A stretch of 24,786 nucleotides of DNA. It comes from Discostella pseudostelligera (taxonomy: Eukaryota; Bacillariophyta; Thalassiosirophyceae; Thalassiosirales; Thalassiosiraceae). Shown here piece by piece: positions 9,383 to 18,801 of the stretch (position 1 is the first letter of the stretch; each line of letters opens with the position of its first letter). The notes beneath the pieces are model-generated. The model searched no databases, was not told the DNA's origin, and was given only the letters and a program-made list of their open reading frames with translations. Made by a program: the position numbers and the translations under genes. Location of the stretch: positions 1 through 24,786 of the forward strand of contig JALLBK010000235.1 in the NCBI GenBank assembly GCA_036940085.1, given 5' to 3'.

Positions 9383-10348
9383 ATGACTCTACCATCCATG
9401 AAAATCGATTACCGACGGCTTCTCACCTCCTTCCTGGTGAAGCACGACATTAACCTCCTCTCCGAAGTAGACACCATGTTGAAAAAATACCGTGGCAAAG
9501 AACCGAAATTGATGCTCATCCTCGCAAAGAAGTACGACACCTCCAATCCACTCAATCGAATCTTCCTCTCGTGCGTCACCGAAGAGCACTTGAAAGACTA
9601 CGTTGCATTGACGACACTCTTCCTATCAATCTTCTACCCACAACATACCCAAGAGGCGGCCAAATTATGCTTACGGAATCAGGGCAATGAGGAGAAGTTA
9701 TTCAAAAAGCTCTCGTCGAACTTCCTTGCCATTAATCCATTGAAAATGGATTGGACTACCTGCAATACAAGTGAAGAGATGATGTTCTCGAAACCAATTG
9801 ATTACAATACAGTATTGACGGAATTCTATATGAAGCATGATGCAGAAAAGGTGGAGGAAGTTGATGATATCTTAACCAAATGCATTGGTAAGGAGGCGAT
9901 TCTATTTTCTGTCCTTGCGTTGAAATACAGCACTACCAATGCTTTAAATGCAGTGTTTGAAGAAAGAATGAAAGATGTCGCCGAGGAAGTCAAAGATCAC
10001 CTTTCGTTGCTTCAGTTATATCTATCCGTCTTTCATCCGTCGTGTGCACCGGAAGCAAAATCAATGCTGTTGAAATACAAGGGAAAGGAAGAGGAGCTCT
10101 TCTCGAGACTCGCCAGTAAGTTTCAAGCGTACAATGCATTGAAAATGTGGAATGATGACGATTTTGGAAAAGAATCGAAGAAGGAGGAGGAGTTGGATGA
10201 GACGGTGACGACGAACACTGCAAAGGAGACTACAAGTAGGAGTGGTGACGATGCAACGCCTTCGTTGAGTAATAGTCCACCAGTCGGCGTCCGGAGAAGT
10301 GCTCGTCTTCACCACTCTGTTGCGCAAAGCCCCGCCGTCACCCCTTAG
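9383..10348 (+). CDS. Helical-repeat protein with four related ~40-residue units
   Basis: The start is ATG 9383, since the in-frame upstream codon at 9323 is only TTG; ATG 9398 is an alternative. The product is 321 aa. Residues 10-51 and 141-182 are clearly related (LLTSFLVKHDINLLSEVD against VLTEFYMKHDAEKVEEVD, each followed by GKE and a KKY or LKY end). Residues 76-114 and 206-247 form a second related pair (FLSIFYPQHTQEAAK against YLSVFHPSCAPEAKS). All four share the pattern FY/F-x-x-H ... L-K-Y-x-G-K/N-E-E-x-L-F-x-x-L-x-x-K-F/Y. The C-terminal 60 residues are acidic, then Ser/Pro-rich with a basic RRSARL. There is no signal or membrane segment. Repeats of this general kind occur in stramenopile and kinetoplastid proteins of uncertain function, so a scaffold role is only a guess. 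Confidence 0.75.
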   Translation: MTLPSMKIDYRRLLTSFLVKHDINLLSEVDTMLKKYRGKEPKLMLILAKKYDTSNPLNRIFLSCVTEEHLKDYVALTTLFLSIFYPQHTQEAAKLCLRNQGNEEKLFKKLSSNFLAINPLKMDWTTCNTSEEMMFSKPIDYNTVLTEFYMKHDAEKVEEVDDILTKCIGKEAILFSVLALKYSTTNALNAVFEERMKDVAEEVKDHLSLLQLYLSVFHPSCAPEAKSMLLKYKGKEEELFSRLASKFQAYNALKMWNDDDFGKESKKEEELDETVTTNTAKETTSRSGDDATPSLSNSPPVGVRRSARLHHSVAQSPAVTP

Positions 10349-10981
10349 TCCTCCTTAGTTGAAATGAGAGAGAAAGAGCTGCATATATTACTGTTAAAAT
10401 AGGCCTTGTACTATTGTTGAACCTCTCTTCACATCCTTGCTGTCCACGTGCCGGCCCGTCGGCCGTGCCGCCGAACCGCTTTTCAGACGTACATAGTGAG
10501 GCTGTTGTGATCGGTCATCGGGCCTCCGTCGCGTGGGAATCAGTATCTTCACCTGTGACCGGCTGTACTACGATCGTGTTGACCGACGGACGACGGCTAC
10601 TACCAGCCCTCAACATGATACGTAAATAAAAGATATCATCCTTTATTATATTTTTAATAAGAATATCCAATACTTCATCATTGACTCTTCGTAATAACTA
10701 AACCTGAAAAATTCAATTACGTACCCTATCCTTGCCTCCTCGTGATTGCCGCATCTATCGTACTTCCATCTCCAGACCCTTCATAAGTTTGATGACCATG
10801 ACCATGACGATGCTACCGCTGAAATCAAAGGAAAAGTAAGTCGACATCGATAGTGGGTGGACACGATCCTCTCATAATTTCCATATCTCTGCAAATACGA
10901 TAGTGCATCTGGTTCAATTATTGCAATTGATCTTACTCACTCTCTGTTCACAAATCGTAAACACAACATCTATCACATCCA
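10349..10981. other. Intergenic region with a GC-rich island
   Basis: This is 633 bp between two plus-strand genes. Bases 10440-10610 are distinctly GC-rich (CCGGCCCGTCGGCCG near 10450, GACCGACGGACGACGG at 10581-10596) and are flanked by AT-rich sequence. The 71-codon frame at 10414-10629 has no recognisable content. A strong donor-like AAAA|GTAAGT at 10832-10841 follows a short ATG-initiated frame starting at 10792. This could be a first exon of the next gene (see its entry). Confidence 0.4.
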
Positions 10982-12962
10982 ATGTGCAGAGCCTCCGCTT
11001 CCCCCGCCAAATCACACTCTGGCAGCGGTACCACTTCCAAAAGTAAGGCCATGGCGTCGTCCTCCTCCTCCTCCTCAACCAAGAAGAGAGGACCCAAACC
11101 TGCATTTGATGGTGCCAACTTTGACAAGAATGGCAATTGCTTGAAACATTCGGCAGTGCAGCTGGCCGAGCAGGTGCAGCAGGATGGACGGATGCTATGG
11201 AAGGAGGTTAAGATGGTGAGCTCAGTTCCCGACGCAGATGTCACTGCAGTACACCACACCCATCTACATTAACTAACACCACTCTGAATTTGCATTTCGT
11301 TTCGTTTCATTTCATTTCATTTCATTTGAGCAGCACTGCCCCTCCTGCGTTGCCGAAACTCACAAATCCCGTCGCGTCACCTCACTCGGCGGATCCGGCA
11401 AGGTCAAACGCGGCCGAACCGTCCACGGCATGTCCAACCCCCTCCGTGCGCCCCTCAAAACCGGTCGTCACATGGACAAGGAATTCAGCACTCCCTTCGA
11501 CGAGAAAGGCCGATGTCATCATCATGCCAATGTACAAATGGCCTCCAAGAAATTTGGCGGTGGGTGGAACATACTGATGAATGGCTGTCCAAAATGTATT
11601 GAGGCCAAGTACGAAGAAGAGGTGATTGAAACATCGTCCCGTGGTGGTAGTCGCAGTCGTTCTCGCGGACGAAACTACCGAGATGAGGAGGATAACGAAT
11701 CCACCACCTCTGGCTCGACGAAGCAATCGGTAACCTCTCGCACCAAACCGGTCACTCTCTCGGGAAAATTCGATAAGAATGGATGCTGCACCATGCATCC
11801 GAATTTGCAAGTGGCCAAAAAGACTCTATTGGGACGATGGAAGGAATTCCGCTCATGTCCCAAATGCTTCGATCCCAACTATGATGATATGGCCGATAAT
11901 GTCTCCGTATCCAGTCGTCAATCCAATCGCAGTCATCGTTCCACCACCTCCCGCAAATCCACACGTAGTGTAAAGTCCAACAGTTCACGCAAAGGCGGTA
12001 AAAAGACTGATCGGTTCGGTGCCCTCCCCTTCGACGGAGAAGGCTACTGCCACGCTCATCCATCCGTACGTCTTGCCAAAAAGAAGGCATTGGGAGGGTG
12101 GAAGGTACTCCATGACATGTGTCCCGATTGTGCACACGATGCCTCCTCGAACGCTGGGGGCAGTGTCCGTTCCAAAAGTAGTCGACGATCTTCCAAAGGT
12201 ACCGGACGATACTTTGATGATTCCTCCTCCAATGCATCCTCGAAGCAAAGTGGCAAATCCAGTGGTAGTGGACGTAAAAAGAAAATTCGTGTCAAAGACA
12301 TGCGATATGAAGATGAAAATGGCAAAGTCGGGAAATACTCGGGGGATGTGAATGATGATCATCAGCCACATGGACAGGGTAAGATGAAATATAAAGATGG
12401 AAGTGTGTATGAGGGAGTATGGAGTGAGGGGAGTCAGGTGCATGGAAAGACTGCCAAGAGTCGTTCGTCATCGAGTGGTCGTGGTTGTGGTGGCAGCAGC
12501 AGGGGAGATGCAAAGAGTGGTAGTAAATCCAAGTCGAGTAGTTCCGATTGGGCAAGGAGGGATCCTACTCCTAGTAAATCATCCTCCTCGAATGGTGTGG
12601 ACCAACCACAAGCGGGAGGTGCTAGTAGCAGCAGCAGCAGTGGAGTGAAGAAGGTGGTGCGTAAAATGAAATGGATGGATTACTACGGTGATCCCGGAGA
12701 GTATTCCGGTGAGGTCGATAAGTCGAACATGCCCAATGGGAAGGGTACCATGAAGTATGATCATGGATTAGTACAGGAGGGATTGTGGGATAAAGGACAG
12801 TTTGTGGAGGGAAGTGATGTGCATAATGATGATGATGATGTGGAGAAGAAGAGTTCGTCGAAGAAGTCATCGAGTGGAAGCGCTGGAGCTGCGGGTGGTG
12901 CGGAGAAGAGTAGTCGTAAGCCTTCGTCATCAAAGACTTCGTCGGGAAAGAGAGATCCATGA
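10982..12962 (+). CDS. CxxH/CPxC repeat protein with two MORN repeats, at least two exons
   Basis: Exons are 10982-11215 and 11334-12962. The 118-bp intron has donor ATG|GTGAGC and acceptor GAGCAG|CAC, phase 0, giving 620 aa. Four modules share F-D-x-x-G-x-C-x2-H, then V-x-[LM]-A, W, and C-P-x-C. Their likely zinc ligands are C53/H56/C80/C83, C139/H142/C163/C166, C230/H233/C253/C256 and C317/H320/C341/C344. The intron falls inside module 1. Ser/Arg-rich linkers separate the modules. Two MORN-like repeats follow at about 411-443 (YSGDVNDDHQPHGQGKMKY) and 533-570 (YSGEVDKSNMPNGKGTMKY), in Ser-rich sequence. MORN repeats often bind membranes or act as scaffolds. The zinc role is inferred. An alternative 5' exon at 10792-10835 joined to 10990 would replace the first three residues. 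Confidence 0.78.
11216..11333 (+). other. Intron with TTTCA repeats and tandem NAGNAG acceptor
   Basis: The intron starts GTGAGC and ends GAGCAG. Its 3' part consists of TTTCG and TTTCA pentamers (about 11293-11327) that serve as the pyrimidine tract. The GAGCAG end is a NAGNAG acceptor. Use of the first AG would add one Gln in frame, and the second (CAG) fits consensus better. Confidence 0.6.
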
Positions 12963-13207
12963 AGGTGAACAGAGAATTACACAGTGACAACTACAAGTCA
13001 AAGTGTGCTATAATGTGGAACAGCAATGATACGTCAAATGGGGAAACAATAATTGCAACAGTGTGTGATTGGGTGTGTGCATAAGTGAGCATGATTAGAT
13101 AGGGGTACTAGAGATACTAGATATCGTTTCGATGACGCGAGTATTGAATTTCAAGTAAAATTAAATTGATAGGTCGTCAAGAACTTAAACAACACTCGAA
13201 GTAGTCG
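12963..13207. other. Convergent intergenic region
   Basis: A 245-bp spacer between the MORN-protein gene and the large minus-strand gene. It is AT-rich and presumably holds both 3' untranslated regions. No gene was found. Confidence 0.4.
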
Positions 13208-16200
13208 TCAAAAGGATCTATTGACCATACTAATGACATCGCACGGCTCTCGCGGCGCCGTTAACGCTCCCGCCTCATCATCCATAACTTCATATATCGT
13301 CCCAACCTGACCCCACGCGCCTGCCTGAATAGCCTTCTGGACCAGGTGATGATCCTCTGGCTTTAATGGTGTCATTTCATTGGATGGTCGAGCAGTGAAG
13401 TCCCACGGACGTCCCATATATCGTTGGTTCCAATAGCCATCACCATTTATGTTCTTCACTGCCGAACCATTGACACCGCCAAATGCAAGACCCTGATCGT
13501 ATATTTCACCATATTTGTTGATGTGTAGTGCCAGAGCATCCAACGCTTCGGCACTGATGGAAAATTCTTCGATGCGTAAAAACGAGCATTGCAGCGTGTT
13601 CAGATTATGGTAAGCGAGATGAAATATGCGAGAATTGTAAACACGAAATTTCCTCTCACCTTGGACATAGACCCCTATTCTAAGATTAAAGTGACGTCTA
13701 TAATCTTCAATGGTGGACTTACACATGACACGTTCCCAATCGCTTAATGCGGATCTTGGAAAGGCGTATGGCTGGAAGGAGTATTTGCTACCCGCACCTC
13801 CTGCGGCCGTGGGTGACTTTATGGACGATGTGGAACCGTGCTGATCGGATTGAATGGCGCCACAACATCCGCGCTCGGCGGCCTCCATGATGGACGTTCT
13901 TTTCCACATGAGAGATCCGCCATTGAAGTAGACATGGTCTCCGTCCTTAACCTTGTTATTTTGCAAGTGAAGTAAGCTTGAATTGAGCAAAGTGAAAGAT
14001 TCGATGCGAGATGTCAATTGGTCAAAGTAAGGCCTCACCTCATTTGCATGGCATGCCCTCTGCAAATCGCCAACCGAATGGAAGAACAAAATTGGAGTCA
14101 GGGGGTACGAACAGCCTTTTCCTATAACACGTAGTTCATCCACATCGAAGCTGCCGATACCCTCAATAACTAATCCTTGCGTTCGCAACGAATCAATTAG
14201 TCGCGACCATACTCGAGGTGGAACTCGTCTTGACTTCAAATCGAGTACCAGTCGAAGTGGCTCACCCAAAACAGCCGAAATGTGTTCGATATCTTGCGCC
14301 ATTTTATGAGACAAGTGAGGATTGAGTGGGAAGGTTGACGATGCACCGCCTTTAGCGTCGTCACTGCCCATGCCAAGACAGAGAGACATGCCGCATAAAT
14401 TACCAAACATGGAGGTGGAAGTGGGTGCCATGGGCGATAACATATCATGGTTCGTCAATAGATCGGAATCGTCATCATCGAAATTAGTAGGGTCGAATTG
14501 CCTCTCATCCACTGACAGTCTTTGCATGCACATGGTGCTGGGGTCGGCGGCACTACTTTCCCTCCTGAGAAATATCTTCTCAATCAAACCACTGAAACCT
14601 TGCTCCACTGGTGGTTTATTCTCAACCAAGAGATGCTGCATTTCTTCGATACTCCTAGTGGAATTCGATGAGTTCGCTCTGGCAATGACATTATCTTCAC
14701 CAGAGATCTTACTGCTCTTGGCTAGTAGGGAGAGTGTCCGAGCAAATGCATGTATCCAAGTTTCCATAAACATACCCTGACTTCCCGTCTTCTTTCTGAT
14801 TCCCCTGTAACTTGACTTCTCATCCCTATTGGTCATTATTGAAGGATCCAACAGTGCCTCAAAATCATGCTGTTCCTCCGTCTCATCCCATGTCTTGGTC
14901 ATGTTCAGCGATCCATCCGACTTGCGTGCACCACGCAGCAACGAATCATGCCTCCTTAACCGCCGCGAGGGAGTTTGTCCTCCCAACGCGCTACTGCCAT
15001 TCGCTGACGACACATCTCGTGATGATTTCACTACCGTGCCAAAATTGTATTTGGGTGCCACGCCCATGGCCTCCAAAACCAACTGGGACATGCTACCATG
15101 TGCAAGGACGGTGCGTCGCATTAATTGGGAAACGAGTCGATCGACTTCCACCTGTGCAGCTGTGTGGGATTGTAATATGTCGAAGTCGTCATTGTCCTCA
15201 TCGGTTCCTGCTGCCTTGCCTCCTCCATCAGCATTGACCTTGCTGTTATCAATGTATGACGATGCTGACGTACTTTGGTAGTATGGATGATGTGTATTGG
15301 ACGATACTGACGCACTTTTGCAGTATGGGTGTGTATTAATATTTGCGGTGCTTCCATTGTTGACAGCCGCCGCCGCTTGCCGTCGCTCTCGTCGTAACGC
15401 AGCCTTCCGTAACTTTATGCTCAATTTATCCACCACGGTCATGGCCGCATCGACTTGTCGAACGAGATTCGGATCTAGGAATACATCCCATTCCAATGCT
15501 GGCTTGTTGTAACATGGTGGACGTTCGACTGGTTCTTCTACGACCATCGGAGACATGTTGTGATATATCCTGCTGGATGATTCGAAGGAGGAGGAGGGTA
15601 AATCCTCGGGCAATGGCTGTTTTCTCCGCTTTGGTCGTTGAATGTAACCAGAAGGAAGTCGTCTATGATGCTGGAGAGGGTTGTTGTATGCAATTCCCGG
15701 CTGGTACCAATTCCCATCCTCTTGATCGACATTTTCATAGGTTATGTCGTTCGTATCATCATTCTCATCCTCATCCGATACCTTTCGTACTGTTGTTGGA
15801 TTCATCATTCCCTTCATGAATGTAAATGTCCGACGTCCAGAATCGGAAGTCCAAATGCCAAATGCGGACACCACCGGATTATTTTCTGCCCATTTCATGA
15901 CTTTTTATGGATGTTTTCGAGTAGTATTGTGTGTCGTCAGGCTAATAGGTAATTATGAATAAAGTCTCTTGTTTGCAAAATAATTGACTTACTTTTGACT
16001 GGATCTGCAAGTACAACCTCCGCAGTTTCTGGTGCTGCTGGTCCCGGAGAAGCACGAATATCATTCTTCTTCCCATCTTTCATTTCCGACAACAGAAATA
16101 AATTAGAGGAGGATGTCAAGACGGTGTGAGATGATGACCTACTAGTCGTTCGCTTTTCCGCCTGATTCATGGTGTTGTTGCTGTCGTTAATGGTTGCATT

Positions 16201-16809
16201 GTTGATCCCAGCAGCAACAGCAGCAGCACCGCTAACGCCACTACCACCACCACCATTGGCAATCTTCTCGCAATTATTACGCAACAATACACTCAACTCA
16301 TCATACGCTCCCGGTAACAACTTCTTCAATATATATGCGAATCTCGAATGTGATACAAACAATGGAGCGGCCGCAGCATATCCACCATGAACGTAGGGTA
16401 TGTAATGCAATGGTGTTATGGGTGCAGCATTTCTACTCTGATTCGATGTTGTAGATGGCAGGGTTGTGATGGGTTTTGGTAGTGGTGGTAAATGCATGTC
16501 GATTCTTCGTTGCTGCTGCCGCAATTGTAGGGTTTCCATGTATTGATGTCGTTGTCGTTGTATTTGTTGCTGCTGCTCCCTCAAATTACTCTCATCGGCC
16601 ATTGTTATTGCACTCCAGTGATCATCAGAAGATGTAGGTGCCGAAAAATTAGCATCGTTGCAATACAGTCGTCTGACAATATTATTGTCATCGTTGGCGT
16701 CCATTTCGTGATCACCTACGTCATCTGACTCGTCATTCTCATCATAGTCTTCCAACGAGGTGTCGACGAGACTCCGAATTGGATCCTGAGGCATACTATT
16801 ATCGCGCAT
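13208..16809 (-). CDS. Large unrecognised protein (~1169 aa), two exons
   Basis: Exon 1 is 15993-16809 and exon 2 is 13208-15900. The 92-bp intron has donor AAAA|GTAAGT and acceptor AAAAAG|TC. Phase 1 is kept, and the join creates an Ile codon before MKWAENNPVV. The joined product is about 1169 aa. Exon 1 is low-complexity (Asp-rich start, then Gln- and Asn/Ser-rich). From exon 2 there is an ordered opening, PVVSAFGIWTSDSGRRTF, then a long Ser-rich middle. The last ~330 residues look like a folded domain (from about LVLDLKSRRVPPRVWSRLID to the end), including YRRHFNLRIGVYVQGERKF and a Gly-rich LAFGGVNGSAVKNINGDGYW. There is no signal peptide or membrane helix, so it is probably nuclear or cytosolic. 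I recognise no family. ATG 16809 is the first in-frame start. Confidence 0.72.
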
Positions 16810-17434
16810 GGTGAGACTTCACTAGAGGTTGAGGGATAGCGTCAGCAGTGCCATGGTGTTGAGTGTTGAGCGGCATGCAGGCATGCACCGTATTGATGTT
16901 GGTCACTTGTTTTGGTTTTGACAGCGTATCTATAGCGTCTCTACATAAAGTCGAAAAGTACGTATTTTGGGAGGTACGTAGTACGGTTCTAGGCGGATTT
17001 CGGCCATGGTCATGGTCTATTTCCGACGATTTGGGGTTGATATGATTGATGTTGTAGATGTGGTTTGCCGCTCCCACTGACGTCACCTTTCTCGTCGGAG
17101 AGAAAGATCCAGCATCCACACCGTTGGCGCTCGATTTCTGCTGCCGCCGAACTGCGATGCGCCAAGCAAATAATCACCAAACCCAAACCAAAATCTGTAC
17201 CAATACAGACCACTACTCATCAAAATCATCTTCGTCGGTCCTCGTCGTCGGCGCCGTCAATCAATAATAATAGTAATCTCAACAAAACAAACACCCGACA
17301 AGCTACAGTGGAGAGGCTCAGTCTGTGGTCTCCTTCCTGTTTGATACGCTAAATTCATTTGCACAATCCAACAATAAATACAGAGACAGGTGCACCGACT
17401 TGAGTATCCAACATAAATACTACTCTATTTCATC
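16810..17434. promoter_or_regulatory. Divergent promoter region
   Basis: This 625-bp spacer separates two divergent starts, 16809 (minus) and 17435 (plus). It contains a perfect TGACGTCA at 17078-17085, near the middle. The part from 17150 to 17430 is A/C-rich on the plus strand, as expected for a leader. Open frames of 60-106 codons here overlap each other and show no coding character. No RNA gene was recognised. Confidence 0.4.
17078..17085. promoter_or_regulatory. Perfect TGACGTCA palindrome (CRE/bZIP-type site)
   Basis: This is the second perfect CRE-type octamer of the window, about 270 bp upstream of the minus-strand start at 16809 and 350 bp upstream of ATG 17435. It could serve either gene. 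Function is inferred from the consensus only. Confidence 0.4.
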
Positions 17435-18472
17435 ATGCCCGTTCGACAAAGATCTCCAACGAACGCAACAACAACCTTGCCAGAAGATCCTATGGCATTC
17501 CAAACTATACGAGGACGCAATCCCGATGGATCGACGACGGTATATCATGTCCATGAGAGTGTGCTTCATGGAGGCACTGGCGGTGGTGGAATGAGCTACA
17601 ACTACGACTACGACAACAATATGATGTACGGAGCACAATCTGCATATGCTGGCACACCTTATGTCAATCAAGTTGGTTCACATTCTCAATACCACCAACA
17701 ACAACATCAACCGTACATTGTGTATGCACAACGAGCCAGCAAAGACGATAGTGACGACGAATCCTCCTCCGATGACGAAGAAACATCACCCTCTTCGACC
17801 ATCGTACCATCCACTACTCAAAAGCGGAGCTTATTCCGTAAATGCAATCGTACATCCATACCCTGTGTTCTATTGGGTATAGTCATGGCCATTAGCTTCA
17901 TTGTAGGGTATGTCTTTATGGTCGAATCGATTGTCACTCGTTCTCGAACACATACTACTCCCACCACAAGTGAGGTACAGCAACAGCATGCCATATCGAT
18001 AGAACGTTCTTCTGGAAATGGAAGTAGTAGTAGTTCTAGTGGTAGTTCAAGCAATGGGAATCCACAACAACCTCTCATGGAGGTGGCGCAATTACTCAAC
18101 CTTGAACCACAATACTTTGTGGTCAATAATGTATTGCAGCCGGTGAATGCTGCCGAGGTACCACCTTCATCCCTTTCAATGCAATCACAATCATCGGGAG
18201 TAGGAGTAGGAGTTGGACAACCGAGGTCCATGAGTACCGCAACAACTACAACAGTCAACGGCGGTGTTGCCGATGGTGGTGTCATGGAGCAGCAACAGCA
18301 GCTCCGAGGGGTAGTATTGCAACAACCAAGGAGTTCCATTGGTATACCAAATGCCGAGGTGGAGGAGGATGGTGCAGCAGCGTTGGAACAACAACCACAG
18401 TCGTCTGTTATGTCGGATGTGTCGACGACGGTGGACTTGGAGTACCCCATCGGAAGGGATGGACCAGTATGA
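17435..18472 (+). CDS. Single-pass membrane protein with NPDGS motif and low-complexity tails
   Basis: ATG 17435 opens a frame of 345 aa in one exon. Residues 29-37 read NPDGSTTVY, followed by a Gly/Tyr/Asn-rich stretch and a Gln/His-rich segment ending QPYIVYAQ at about 92-99. An acidic Asp/Ser cluster lies at 104-117. One transmembrane helix spans about 142-163 (IPCVLLGIVMAISFIVGYVF), preceded by basic residues. The C-terminal 180 residues are Ser-, Gln- and Val-rich and look disordered. There is no N-terminal signal peptide. NPDGS at the same residue position, and the following Q-rich segment, also occur in the four-TM protein at 21336-22295. That suggests a shared N-terminal module. Function unknown. 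Confidence 0.72.
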   Translation: MPVRQRSPTNATTTLPEDPMAFQTIRGRNPDGSTTVYHVHESVLHGGTGGGGMSYNYDYDNNMMYGAQSAYAGTPYVNQVGSHSQYHQQQHQPYIVYAQRASKDDSDDESSSDDEETSPSSTIVPSTTQKRSLFRKCNRTSIPCVLLGIVMAISFIVGYVFMVESIVTRSRTHTTPTTSEVQQQHAISIERSSGNGSSSSSSGSSSNGNPQQPLMEVAQLLNLEPQYFVVNNVLQPVNAAEVPPSSLSMQSQSSGVGVGVGQPRSMSTATTTTVNGGVADGGVMEQQQQLRGVVLQQPRSSIGIPNAEVEEDGAAALEQQPQSSVMSDVSTTVDLEYPIGRDGPV

Positions 18473-18801
18473 AATAATTAGTTATTTGCGGCGTGAGAAA
18501 CCTTCAGGATTGAGGATAGGTGTAGGTCTTGTGTAATAAGAACAAACATGAATTTTATCGGTTTATGTATCAATTACATTGGGACAAAGGAGAGGATGAA
18601 TTTTGTGCTTTTGCAAAACAACTGGCGACACACTCAACACTTTTTGAGCCGCCAATGGGTGGTGTACAGGGGTAAACATTGTTTTGTACAGGTGAAAACT
18701 AAACAGGTACTCCTACATCATACCAACAACGGCGTTTATTTCGTCGATCAATAATGTCATCTGTCATCTGGCTGCAAGTTTGTGGTGTAAAAGCCTCTCT
18801 T
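18473..18801. other. Convergent intergenic region
   Basis: A 329-bp spacer between the 3' ends of the single-pass protein gene and the basic protein gene. It contains the exact 16-bp match to 1295-1310 (GGTACTCCTACATCAT at 18706-18721). The 68-codon frame at 18548-18754 has no recognisable content. No RNA gene was seen. Confidence 0.35.

Noticed and set aside
11382..12443. Several 140-160 codon minus-strand frames opposite the MORN-protein gene
   Set aside because: They mirror the Cys/His modules and Ser-rich linkers of the plus strand and overlap one another.
15937..16809. A separate 290-residue minus-strand gene
   Set aside because: Its end reads through a consensus donor GTAAGT into a short tail. 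Splicing at 15992/15901 joins it in phase to the long downstream frame.
17818..18450. 210-codon minus-strand frame opposite the one-TM gene
   Set aside because: It is a shadow of the Ser/Gln-rich coding strand: Cys-runs and Thr-runs mirror triplet repeats, and the plus-strand frame is longer with a clean membrane helix.
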